From positions 1 to 15,602 of the forward strand of contig CAJOLG010000027.1 in NCBI GenBank assembly GCA_905235315.1: DNA of 15,602 nt. The letters are read 5' to 3'. Below are positions 1 to 6,603 of the stretch, one piece after another (position 1 is the stretch's first letter; every line of letters begins with the position of its first letter). The DNA comes from an uncultured Solobacterium sp. GTDB taxonomy: Bacteria > Bacillota_I > Bacilli_A > Erysipelotrichales > Erysipelotrichaceae. The notes beneath the pieces are model-generated. The model had not been told where the DNA came from. It ran no database searches and saw only the letters and a program-made list of their open reading frames with translations. The translations under genes were made by a program, and so were the position numbers.

Positions 1-516
1 ATCTGCCGCAAGACCGGTCTGATGATCGGAGTATCCCGGACGGGAACTGATCGTATCCGCGGTTTCCGACCCGTAGCTCGCGCAGTAGCCGTTGTACAGG
101 GACCGCTGATAATCCTCACCGCGGTAGGCGGAGGAGATCTTCAGATATACACCGTCTTCCTGTGCGGCCTGCGCCATCTGCGCAATTGCCTCGGCAGCCG
201 GCTCCCGCATCGTGCACGCGGCTGTCTGCGCAATGTTGGGAGTTATCAGATCGGAAGGCACATAGCCGTCCGGCAGTTTGTGTTTCTTGTTTGCGACAAC
301 CAGCAGGCTGTCCGTATCAGTAAACAGAGCGGGGTCGAGTGTCGGCTCCGGCTCCGGGGTTTCTTCCGGTTCTTCCGCGATTACGGGTACCGGTGTTTCT
401 GCCGGAATCTCTTCTTCCGGCGCTGCATTCCGATTCCCGAAAAACGTCATATATACGCTGGCGCCAAATACCACGGCCAGCACAATCAGCAATACGGAAA
501 GCAGTTTCTTAAGCAT
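1..516 (-). CDS. VanY-type D-alanyl-D-alanine carboxypeptidase (peptidase M15B), 3' end cut by window
   Basis: The visible part is 172 residues. An N-terminal hydrophobic segment (about residues 5-25) looks like a signal peptide or membrane anchor. It is followed by a Pro/Glu/Thr-rich linker (about 33-62) and the start of an M15 metallopeptidase domain. The diagnostic stretch is SRPGYSDHQTGLAAD near residues 158-172, in which H165 and D172 match two of the family's zinc ligands. The downstream Glu/His part of the active site lies beyond base 1. The family trims D-Ala-D-Ala ends of peptidoglycan stems outside the membrane. The ATG at 516-514 has AAGGAG at 529-524, which is formed by the last two sense codons of queT. 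Its translation is therefore probably coupled to queT. VanY function in glycopeptide resistance is not implied, because no van cluster is visible. Confidence 0.88.
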   Translation of the reverse strand, partial: MLKKLLSVLLIVLAVVFGASVYMTFFGNRNAAPEEEIPAETPVPVIAEEPEETPEPEPTLDPALFTDTDSLLVVANKKHKLPDGYVPSDLITPNIAQTAACTMREPAAEAIAQMAQAAQEDGVYLKISSAYRGEDYQRSLYNGYCASYGSETADTISSRPGYSDHQTGLAAD

Positions 517-520
517 AGTT

Positions 521-1021
521 TTACTCCTTGAACAGTTTTTCAACCGGCAGATGACGAACAATGATATATCCGATCACAACCGCGATCAGTTCTCCGGCCG
601 CAACCTGCAGGCCGTAGACCACTGCCATCTGCAGGATATGGTCCGGGTTCAGCATCCAGGCAAGTTCAAGGCCGACAAATACGGCGTTGAAGATGACCGG
701 CATCAGGATGGCAAGTACGGGAACTGTCCCAACCGTGCGGTTTCGCAGCTTCCATGTGCATACCGCTGCCAGAAAGGTCGCAAGAGTTCCGACGACAATG
801 TCAATCGGCCCGGTAACCGCCATGGCAGTACCGACCAGATTGGTGAGGAAGCAGCCGAGTGTCAGTGCCGGGATTGCCGGTTTCCAGATCAGCGGCAGCA
901 TGGTCAGCGCCTCCGCAAGGCGGACCTGTATCGGTCCGTAGGACAGAGGTGCCAGTGCAAGGGATACGGCGGCGTAGATCGCCGCTGTCATCGCGATTCT
1001 TGCAAAACGCTTGTTGTTCAT
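521..1021 (-). CDS. queT: QueT-family queuosine-precursor ECF transporter S component
   Basis: This is a 166-residue, strongly hydrophobic protein with about five to six membrane segments and the family signature around residues 25-43 (LSYGPIQVRLAEALTMLP). QueT proteins are substrate-binding S components that work with a shared ECF energising module (not in this window) to import queuine/preQ1-type precursors of the tRNA base queuosine. The start is ATG at 1021-1019, preceded by AAGGAG at 1036-1031. A promoter and two tight hairpins lie immediately upstream (1048-1118), so the gene probably has its own transcript besides possible read-through from mtnN. Its last codons form the ribosome binding site of the peptidase gene that follows. 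The exact substrate (preQ0, preQ1 or queuine) cannot be read from the sequence. Confidence 0.9.
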   Translation of the reverse strand: MNNKRFARIAMTAAIYAAVSLALAPLSYGPIQVRLAEALTMLPLIWKPAIPALTLGCFLTNLVGTAMAVTGPIDIVVGTLATFLAAVCTWKLRNRTVGTVPVLAILMPVIFNAVFVGLELAWMLNPDHILQMAVVYGLQVAAGELIAVVIGYIIVRHLPVEKLFKE

Positions 1022-1047
1022 ATAAAAATCTCCTTATTTTGGGTGTA

Positions 1048-1082
1048 CGTCGGGTAGCCGCTACCGACGGCGGTAAAACCGC
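1048..1082 (-). promoter_or_regulatory. Tandem-hairpin 5' leader of queT, possible preQ1-type regulator
   Basis: Between the queT promoter and its ribosome binding site lie two adjacent hairpins. The first is GCGGT/ACCGC with a 3-base loop (1070-1082). The second has arms matching over 9-10 bp with one bulge, CGTCGG(G)TAG (1048-1069). They are followed by a single-stranded ACACCCAAAATAAGGAG tail carrying the Shine-Dalgarno sequence. Genes of this family are often controlled by preQ1 riboswitches with small stems and A-rich, SD-containing tails. I could not thread this sequence onto the preQ1-I consensus, and classes II and III do not fit obviously. A role is therefore inferred from position only. 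Confidence 0.35.
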
Positions 1083-1089
1083 AATCCTT

Positions 1090-1118
1090 ATTTTATAAAA
1101 GGATTTCATTTCCCTCAA
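1090..1118 (-). promoter_or_regulatory. Sigma-A-like promoter of queT
   Basis: Read on the minus strand, TTGAGG (1118-1113) and TAAAAT (1095-1090) are separated by exactly 17 bases. Transcription would start near 1083, giving a leader of about 60 bases before the queT ATG. The -10 sits inside a 7-bp inverted repeat, AATCCTT/AAGGATT. Confidence 0.55.
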
Positions 1119-1178
1119 CAGGAGATTTGCGAATCTTCCTGCGCAGGCAGAACAGATCCGGGTTTTATAAAACTTCGA

Positions 1179-1883
1179 TCAGAACTCCGCAATGATGGCT
1201 GCCGTGACGGCAGAACTGTGCGCTGCCGCTTCGGCTTCGATCTCCGTATATGCTTTTCCGGCACCGTCATTTGCGTTGTCGGAAATGGACCGCAGGATGA
1301 CAAACGGAACATGGTTCAGCCATGCGGTCTGCGCAACGGCCCCGCCTTCCATCTCCGTGCAGAGCCCGCCGAACTTCGCTTTGATCTCATTCTTCTTTGC
1401 CTGGGAGCTGATGAACTGATCTCCGCTGACCACACGGCCTTCAAACACCGCCACATCCGGTGCGGCAGTTTTCACTGCCTCCACCGCCATGGCACGGAAG
1501 GCATCATCTGCCGGAAACGCAATCACGGACTGCCCCGGAACCTGTCCGGCTTCATACCCGAACGGCACCGCGTCCATGTCATGCTGGAGCACATCAGTGG
1601 AAACTACGATATCGCCGATCGCAATGCGGTCATCCATCGAGCCGGCAAGCCCGGTATTCAGGATATGCGTCACTTCAAAACAGTCGATCAGGATCTGCGT
1701 GCAGGCCGCGGCGTTCACTTTCCCGACCCCGCTGCGCACCAGAACGATCTCCGTATTCCCAAGCGTTCCGCCATAGAAGGTCATGCCGGCCTTCTCTACG
1801 GTGCGCGTAATCGTCATTCGTTCTTTCAATACCGAAACTTCCGTTTCCATCGCACCGATAATTCCGATTTTCTTTTTTTCCAT
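1179..1883 (-). CDS. mtnN: 5'-methylthioadenosine/S-adenosylhomocysteine nucleosidase
   Basis: This 234-residue protein has the usual length for MtnN/Pfs. It cleaves adenine from methylthioadenosine and S-adenosylhomocysteine in the cytoplasm, feeding methionine salvage, SAM recycling and AI-2 precursor formation. The N-terminus IGIIGAMETEV carries the catalytic Glu region (E15 aligns with E. coli E12). SGVGKVNAA follows at 51-59, the substrate-binding EMEGGAVA is at 177-184 (E179), and the catalytic Asp lies in RSISDNAND (D202). The ATG is preceded by GGAGGAGT. It lies 33 bases downstream of the NUDIX gene and probably shares its transcript. Confidence 0.96.
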   Translation of the reverse strand: MEKKKIGIIGAMETEVSVLKERMTITRTVEKAGMTFYGGTLGNTEIVLVRSGVGKVNAAACTQILIDCFEVTHILNTGLAGSMDDRIAIGDIVVSTDVLQHDMDAVPFGYEAGQVPGQSVIAFPADDAFRAMAVEAVKTAAPDVAVFEGRVVSGDQFISSQAKKNEIKAKFGGLCTEMEGGAVAQTAWLNHVPFVILRSISDNANDGAGKAYTEIEAEAAAHSSAVTAAIIAEF

Positions 1884-1916
1884 ACTCCTCCGTATACCTT
1901 TCGCTGATTTGTTTCT

Positions 1917-2465
1917 TCAGGCAATAATGCCTCTGTTTTTAAACTCCCGGATCAGGAATGTCATCGCAACGGTTTTGGCATCCGTCACTTCACCGCTCAC
2001 CACAAGTTCGGTGATCTCATCCAGTGTGAGTTTTGTCAGATTGATATTTTCATCTTCATCGAGATGCTGGCCGACAAATGCGCCCTGCTTTGCATAGTAG
2101 AGTTCAATCACTTCACTGTCATATGCCGGGGTCGGCACCAGGGAACCAAGCCGCACAAAGCCGTTCCCTTCATAGCCGGTTTCCTCCACGATCTCGCGCT
2201 TTGCGGTAGTGAGCGGGTCCTCTCCCGGCTCTTTTTTTCCGGCCGGGTATTCCAGCATGACGATCCCTTGTCCATAGCGGTACTGCCGCACAAAGAAGAA
2301 CTTTCCATCCTCATCCTCGAGGGCGATTCCGACCCCTCCGGGATGCACAACAACTTCCCGGGGAGCTCTTGACCCGTCCGGCAGCTCCGCTTCATCGAGA
2401 CGAACCTTGATGATATGCCCGTCATAGACGGTCGTCTGTTTAACTGTCTTCTCGTTCAGTTCCAT
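1917..2465 (-). CDS. nudF: NUDIX hydrolase, ADP-ribose pyrophosphatase type
   Basis: The protein has 182 residues. A complete NUDIX box (GX5EX7REUXEEXGU) spans residues 76-98, with G76, E82, R90, E91, E94, E95 and G97. The N-terminal beta-rich part and the VRQYRYG stretch at 59-65 are typical of ADP-ribose pyrophosphatases, which split ADP-ribose into AMP and ribose-5-phosphate. The ATG at 2465 is preceded by GAGG at about 12 bases, a slightly long spacing. The start overlaps the end of the sortase reading frame by 26 bases, so the gene is probably cotranscribed and translationally coupled with it. Substrate choice within the NUDIX family cannot be fixed from sequence alone, so the symbol is tentative. 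Confidence 0.88.
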   Translation of the reverse strand: MELNEKTVKQTTVYDGHIIKVRLDEAELPDGSRAPREVVVHPGGVGIALEDEDGKFFFVRQYRYGQGIVMLEYPAGKKEPGEDPLTTAKREIVEETGYEGNGFVRLGSLVPTPAYDSEVIELYYAKQGAFVGQHLDEDENINLTKLTLDEITELVVSGEVTDAKTVAMTFLIREFKNRGIIA

Positions 2466-3305
2466 CGTTTATTACCTCGCCTGTTTCTTCGTCCAGCGGT
2501 TTCCGCATCAGTTCCCTGCACAGAACGATCTCACGGGATGATTCCTTCCCCTCAATACATGTCTGCATGGTTAAGAACCGGTCGGTTTCATCAAATTCAA
2601 CACCGGTATGGTAATACTCATACTTCGCAATCGTATCCCGGAAAATGTCCATGTATTCCTTATCGTAGGACAATTATACTGAAGCCCTTCAATTGTGACC
2701 TGGTAGCCTTCATACTCCACCAGCGGGCATTCAAATACCGAAGCGATTTCATAGTATCGGACATCCCTGTCCGTTATCAATGAAACATACCGGTTTTCTT
2801 CATACATCTCTTCCTTCATCAGAAGCGCCAGCGGGGTAAAGGCAAGCGTGCGGTCCGGATTGCGGAATTCATACACGTAATGGCCGTAGACAATCGTATT
2901 CTGGTCATCGCGTTCCAGGTCGTTTGCCGGTTCCAGCGCGATCGAGCCGTAGGAACGGTATTCCCCCGTCTCCCAGTTCTTATACAGATAGTCATTCACC
3001 CATTCGCTGTACAGCACCGGGGTGCGGATCAGGCCGCTGTGAAAATGCAGGATTGCCTTCACATCCGGATTGATCTCCTCATCCTGTTTGAGTTCAAGGA
3101 ACAGATCCGCAAGTTCTGCGTCCTCATATTCGTATTCTTCCTTTGCGGGCGGCTCAGGCTCTGCCGTGGGCTCCTGGACAGGTTCCGAAGTCGGCACCGG
3201 TTCGTTCATCAGCGACCGCAGACTCAGCAGAAACGCCGTCATGGACAACACGAACAAAATCATACAGGCAATCAGTGCGCCGATCAGTAATTTCGTATGT
3301 TTCAT
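2440..3305 (-). pseudogene. srtB: Class B sortase interrupted by a single -1 frameshift
   Basis: Two overlapping frames together encode one class B sortase of about 288 residues. The first frame (from ATG at 3305) gives a membrane anchor (residues 5-29), a Pro/Glu/Thr linker (34-58), and the catalytic His in TIVYGHYVYEF (H142). It loses homology at YNC, residues 210-212. The next frame resumes with LSYDKEYMDIF and carries the catalytic Cys in LTMQTC (about C250 when joined) and the Arg in SREIVL (about R259). Adding one T in the AATT at 2672-2675 would restore a continuous protein, reading LQYNLSYDKEY. Sortase B enzymes are membrane transpeptidases, often linked to heme-protein anchoring or pilus assembly. 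As read, neither fragment has the full His-Cys-Arg triad. It may be a real mutation or a sequencing error. No strong Shine-Dalgarno precedes the first ATG. Confidence 0.85.
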
Positions 3306-3336
3306 GCGTTTTATTATAACCTTTTTCCGTGAATGA

Positions 3337-3606
3337 TCAGATCCAGCTGTAATCGCCGCCGGTCACCGCCAGCGAAAGCAGCGTGTCATACTTTACAACT
3401 TCCTCTTCTCCCTCGATCACTTCGAGCAGTTCTGCGTCTTCTCCGATCTCCGGCATCGCTTCATTCGGGCCGATTTCCATATCCGGCTGTTTCCCGCAGT
3501 ACGGACAGATCATCTTCGGCCCGATTCTCGTATCAAGAAAGCGGGTGCCGCATGATCTGCATTCATAAAACCCGCAGCGTGATGTTCCTTCCGGCACATA
3601 ATACAT
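3337..3606 (-). CDS. Small zinc-ribbon protein of unknown function
   Basis: This is an 89-residue protein with two CxxC knuckles, CRSC (C16, C19) and CPYC (C34, C37), plus C11. This arrangement fits a rubredoxin-like or zinc-ribbon fold in the first 40 residues. The remainder is acidic (about residues 43-72) and ends in SLAVTGGDYSWI. The reading frame continues far upstream without a stop, but AGGAGG lies 8 bases before the ATG at 3606 and a terminator sits between this gene and the upstream operon, so I start it here. It is 31 bases from the sortase frame and is likely the first gene of the minus-strand group. I do not recognise a specific function; nucleic-acid or metal binding are possibilities only. 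Confidence 0.75.
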   Translation of the reverse strand: MYYVPEGTSRCGFYECRSCGTRFLDTRIGPKMICPYCGKQPDMEIGPNEAMPEIGEDAELLEVIEGEEEVVKYDTLLSLAVTGGDYSWI

Positions 3607-3664
3607 TGTCCAGTCCTCCTGTTTCCGGTATCTGACGGTTCTGATTGTATCGCGCTTTCGGCGC

Positions 3665-3704
3665 AAAAGAAAACGCAGATTCCGGAAATGATCCGGCGTC
3701 TGCG
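3665..3704 (-). terminator. Intrinsic terminator after the flavoprotein reductase gene
   Basis: On the minus strand CGCAGA (3704-3699) pairs with TCTGCG (3679-3674), and an inner CCGGA/TCCGG stem adds five pairs. The tract TTTTCTTTT follows directly. It lies just downstream of the reductase stop at 3719 and ends the two-gene operon 6462-3719. Confidence 0.8.
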
Positions 3705-3718
3705 CTTCTGTCTGTCTT

Positions 3719-4906
3719 CTAAAGAATCGGTATGCGTACCGTACAGTCGCTGAGCGGCCAGGTGCTGCACGCATGAATATACCCGAACTGCCGGTCTGCC
3801 CGGCGTCTGCCGTCTCCCTCCGCCGGGATGAAGACTTCCCCGCTGACGAGCTTTGCGCGGCAGTACCCGCACGCGCCGGAACGGCAGCGGGACCTGTTCT
3901 TAATGCCGGCCCGCTCGAGCGCAACCGTAATCGGTTCAAGGGAATCTGCTTCAATGACATCTTCCTGTATACCGCGCAGCACCGTAAGCTTGAATTTCTG
4001 CGGTTCTGCATCCTTCGGATATCCTTCCGCTGAAGTGACATCCCGCGGTGCACCGAACACTTCCATACGGATGCGTTTTGCGGGCACATGAAGTGCTTCG
4101 AGTTCGCCTTTGACAAAGTGATACATCGCAAGCGGCCCGCAGACAAAGTAGGTTGTGTCTTCCGAGGAATATTTCTGAATCAGCTCCCGGGTCAGAAACC
4201 CTTTCTCGCCTTCATAGTCCTCATCCCCGCTGATGACATTCACGAACTTTACGCGGTCACATTTGATCGCATTAAGCTGTTCTTCCAGAATGATGTCTTT
4301 GGTCGAAACGGAGCCGTAAAGAATCGTCAGATCCATGTCGAGTGTTCCGTGCTCGATTTCCTTTGCCATGGAATAAAACGGCGTGATCCCGCTTCCGCCG
4401 GCCAGGGCGACAACCTGTTTGGAATCGCGGAGCGGTTCATAATGGAATTCGCCGAACGGCAGATGCGCTGTCAGCCGGTCTCCTTCCTTCAGGCCTTCAT
4501 ACAGCCGGTTTGCGGCATAGCCGGTATCCGGACGGCCGTTCCGGATCGTCAGCTGGAAGAACGGATGTTCCCCGGTCCGCGCCTCAAACGGAGCGCTGGA
4601 GATGGAATACGGGCGGGTGGTGACAGTGCCGTCAAATTCAAGATCCAGCGATGCGTACTGCCCCGCCTCAAACGGCGGAAGGACATCTCCGTCTGTCGCT
4701 TCAAATGTGAAGCGGCGCGCGGTCGGCGAAACGTCTTCGACTTTTGTGACAACGACGCGTGTTGCCTGGGGATGAAGCTCATCTGCCACCTCACGGATAT
4801 GATCGCGGTAGTTATTCTCCGGACTGCCGTTTTCAATCAGCTTCCGTCTTGCGTTTGTGACACGGGTGGCACCCATCACGTCCTCCAGAAACCCATGAAT
4901 CTTCAT
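3719..4906 (-). CDS. FNR-type flavoprotein reductase with C-terminal 2Fe-2S ferredoxin domain
   Basis: The protein has 395 residues. After a roughly 45-residue N-terminal extension comes an FAD-binding barrel with RPYSISSAP (98-106). A nucleotide-binding domain follows with GGSGITP (170-176) and CGPLAMY (256-262). A plant-type 2Fe-2S domain has C341, C346, C349 and C380 in the CX4CX2C...C pattern. Such proteins pass electrons from NAD(P)H through FAD to a 2Fe-2S centre and on to a partner; Hcr and oxygenase reductases have this architecture. Its ATG overlaps the stop of the CrtI-like gene in ATGA, with AGGAGG upstream, so the two are translationally coupled and probably made in fixed ratio. 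I infer that it reduces the CrtI-like enzyme. No hybrid cluster protein or oxygenase is nearby. Confidence 0.88.
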   Translation of the reverse strand: MKIHGFLEDVMGATRVTNARRKLIENGSPENNYRDHIREVADELHPQATRVVVTKVEDVSPTARRFTFEATDGDVLPPFEAGQYASLDLEFDGTVTTRPYSISSAPFEARTGEHPFFQLTIRNGRPDTGYAANRLYEGLKEGDRLTAHLPFGEFHYEPLRDSKQVVALAGGSGITPFYSMAKEIEHGTLDMDLTILYGSVSTKDIILEEQLNAIKCDRVKFVNVISGDEDYEGEKGFLTRELIQKYSSEDTTYFVCGPLAMYHFVKGELEALHVPAKRIRMEVFGAPRDVTSAEGYPKDAEPQKFKLTVLRGIQEDVIEADSLEPITVALERAGIKNRSRCRSGACGYCRAKLVSGEVFIPAEGDGRRRADRQFGYIHACSTWPLSDCTVRIPIL

Positions 4907-6462
4907 TTCGCGGCAGCCTCCTTCTTCATTTCTTCCAGAATCATTGTGGAAGCGATCTTCCCGTTATTGATATTGCATGCCATACCGTCACCGACAAGCT
5001 GATGGCTTGCGCAGCCGACAAGGCCTTTGATGTACTGTTCCTTCTCAACATCTTCGAGCCGGCCGACCACCGAGTTGTCCATGGAGTGCTGGTAGCCGTA
5101 GACGCCTCCCTGATACATTCCCGTATAGCGGGCAACAGTCATCGGAGTTTCAATCACAATCTCCTGCACATGATCCAGCAGGTTGACCCCGAGCCGCTTA
5201 CTGACGGTATCAATCATCTCCTTTGCGATTCTGCGTTTCACCGCAAAGTAATCATCCGCCGTAACATCCGCAAATGCCTCCGGCAGCGGCAGATTCGTGA
5301 TGGAAAGACTTGTCATCCCCTCCGGAACCGCATCGGGATTTGCGTAATTGAGGCAGATCGTAGTGAGATAACTCCAGCCGCCGGCGTGTTTCCCCTGTGC
5401 CCAGAACACATCCGTATCAAACGGAATCTCACTGGAGAAAACAGAATACGAGTGGATATTGAGATCCTGCGGCTTTTTGTCGAGCAGAAGAACGACCGAG
5501 AAATTGGTCACGGACATCGGCATCGCATTGGCATACTTTCTTGCCTGTACGGGAACCTCCGACTGCGGCTCGATCATCTTTGCGTAAACGGTATTGGGAT
5601 ACGGTGCGCTCGCCACGTAGCGGGCATGGATCTCATCCCCGCGCGAGGTGCGGACCCCGTAAACATGTCCGTCCTTTACGAGAATCTTCTCCACATTCTG
5701 GCAGTACTCAAACTGGACGCCGAGTTCTTCACACCGGTTCTGCATGGCGAGTGCCATTTCATGGGAGAACCCTCTTGCGACATAACTGCCGCCCATCATG
5801 TAGTCGGCCATCAGGAAGGCATAGATCGTAAACGGAAGTGAGCTGATCGGCTGGCCGACATAGATCCAGTATGCGCTCAGAATTTTCTTAACGGACTCCG
5901 GCAGAACAAAGGCGGTATCGAGCACCTCCTTCGCGGAATAGCCGGCTGTCTTTACAAGCGCTTCATGTTTCATCAGCATCTCCAGTTTGGAGATGTTGTG
6001 TTCATTGAGAAAGAGCACGGAGTTGTACACACTCAGGCAGAGTTCAAGCAGCCGGTTGACCTCGGCTCTTGTGCCGGGATACTGTGCTTCGATCTCATCC
6101 GCGCAGATCCATGTTCCGTCACTGCGTCTGCCGGCGTGAAGCGCAATATCAATTTTGTCTTCCGGCGAATACAGTTCGTAGGCTTCCGGTACCCGAAGCC
6201 AGTCGATGACGACATTCATCTCATCGAGATACTTCCGGATATAGAGCGGGTCTTCCGCCGGACCGAGCGACATCATCTCATGGAGGGTCGCTTCCATTTC
6301 AATGCCGCTGCGCACAAAGCTTGTGGCGACGCCGCCCGGCAGGTTGTGCCGCTCCAGGACGAGGACCGACTTCCCTTCCGAAGCCAGCCGCATGGCGCAG
6401 CTCATTCCGGCCAGCGCGCCGCCGATGACAATCACGTCATAATTATCTTTATAGAACGCCAT
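4903..6462 (-). CDS. CrtI/phytoene desaturase-RetSat superfamily FAD oxidoreductase, candidate fatty-acid reductase
   Basis: The protein has 519 residues. The N-terminal Rossmann motif YDVIVIGGALAGMSCAM (9-24) has GGALAG instead of the classic GxGxxG. It is followed by the adenine-ribose acidic residue in VLVLER (E37) and LPGG (41-44). The C-terminal FAD-contact region is GLVGCASHQLVGDGMA (480-495). This is the CrtI/CRTISO/RetSat superfamily, whose members desaturate, isomerise or saturate long polyene chains. No carotenoid gene is present. The ATG at 6462 has AGAAAGGAAA upstream and follows a TATAAT-N5-TGGTTAAACCA control site. It is coupled to a 2Fe-2S reductase and shares its operator with the rest of the putative fatty acid regulon, so a role in saturating a C=C bond is inferred. 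The substrate is unproven. Confidence 0.82.
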   Translation of the reverse strand: MAFYKDNYDVIVIGGALAGMSCAMRLASEGKSVLVLERHNLPGGVATSFVRSGIEMEATLHEMMSLGPAEDPLYIRKYLDEMNVVIDWLRVPEAYELYSPEDKIDIALHAGRRSDGTWICADEIEAQYPGTRAEVNRLLELCLSVYNSVLFLNEHNISKLEMLMKHEALVKTAGYSAKEVLDTAFVLPESVKKILSAYWIYVGQPISSLPFTIYAFLMADYMMGGSYVARGFSHEMALAMQNRCEELGVQFEYCQNVEKILVKDGHVYGVRTSRGDEIHARYVASAPYPNTVYAKMIEPQSEVPVQARKYANAMPMSVTNFSVVLLLDKKPQDLNIHSYSVFSSEIPFDTDVFWAQGKHAGGWSYLTTICLNYANPDAVPEGMTSLSITNLPLPEAFADVTADDYFAVKRRIAKEMIDTVSKRLGVNLLDHVQEIVIETPMTVARYTGMYQGGVYGYQHSMDNSVVGRLEDVEKEQYIKGLVGCASHQLVGDGMACNINNGKIASTMILEEMKKEAAAK

Positions 6463-6475
6463 AGGATTTCCTTTC

Positions 6476-6486
6476 TGGTTTAACCA
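6476..6486. promoter_or_regulatory. FadR-type operator 1 (TGGTTTAACCA)
   Basis: This is a perfect inverted repeat of the form TGGTNNNACCA, the core bound by E. coli FadR. On the minus strand it reads TGGTTAAACCA and begins exactly five bases after the TATAAT of the CrtI-like operon, so it covers the expected transcription start. Binding there should repress. Confidence 0.75.
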
Positions 6487-6491
6487 CCATC

Positions 6492-6522
6492 ATTATAATC
6501 TGAAACCGGCTGAAAGGTTCAC
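6492..6522 (-). promoter_or_regulatory. Promoter of the CrtI-like/reductase operon
   Basis: On the minus strand there is a perfect TATAAT at 6497-6492. The -35 is poor: GTGAAC or TGAACC at 18-19 bases spacing (about 6522-6516). The operator at 6486-6476 lies across the predicted start site. Confidence 0.6.
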
Positions 6523-6555
6523 CGTAACTGACTGTTTCCTTCGCAAAGTTTCTGT

Positions 6556-6561
6556 TAAACT
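6556..6561 (+). promoter_or_regulatory. Possible extended -10 of the FadR-like regulator gene
   Basis: TGTTAAACT contains a TGN extension followed by TAAACT. No convincing -35 is visible. Transcription would start near 6568, placing operator 2 (6578-6588) at about +11 to +21, which would allow autoregulation. Confidence 0.35.
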
Positions 6562-6577
6562 GGGGTTGTCTGGGTTA

Positions 6578-6588
6578 TGGTCAGACCA
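6578..6588. promoter_or_regulatory. FadR-type operator 2 (TGGTCAGACCA)
   Basis: This is a second perfect TGGTNNNACCA palindrome, between the presumed promoter and the ribosome binding site of the GntR-family gene. It is identical in form to the E. coli FadR consensus core with a CAG centre. It suggests autoregulation. Confidence 0.7.
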
Positions 6589-6603
6589 CAAATGAGGTGG
6601 CTT

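Noticed and set aside
1025..1085. Canonical preQ1-I riboswitch before queT
   Set aside because: I could not form a 4-5 bp P1 enclosing a 12-base loop immediately before the A-rich tail; the CCC before the tail has no GGG partner at the right distance.
2665..2680. Programmed -1 ribosomal frameshift in the sortase gene
   Set aside because: The junction reads CAG TAT AAT TGT and contains no X-XXY-YYZ slippery heptamer, nor an obvious stimulatory structure. Sortases are not known to use recoding. Mutation or a read error is simpler.
3337..4146. Longer upstream start for the zinc-ribbon protein, extending its frame into the reductase gene
   Set aside because: The extension is out of frame with the reductase, crosses an intrinsic terminator and has Arg/Ser-rich shadow composition. 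AGGAGG before the ATG at 3606 marks the real start.
3719..4906. Assignment of the 2Fe-2S reductase as Hcr (hybrid cluster protein reductase)
   Set aside because: The domain order matches, but no hybrid cluster protein gene is nearby and the gene is coupled to a CrtI-like enzyme, so a generic description is safer.
4903..6462. Carotenoid biosynthesis role for the CrtI-like gene
   Set aside because: No phytoene synthase or other terpenoid gene is present, and the operator links it to a fatty acid isomerase instead.
6577..6603. ATG at 6577 as the start of the FadR-like regulator
   Set aside because: It would place operator 2 inside the coding sequence and has no Shine-Dalgarno, whereas the ATG at 6604 follows GAGGTGG at suitable distance.
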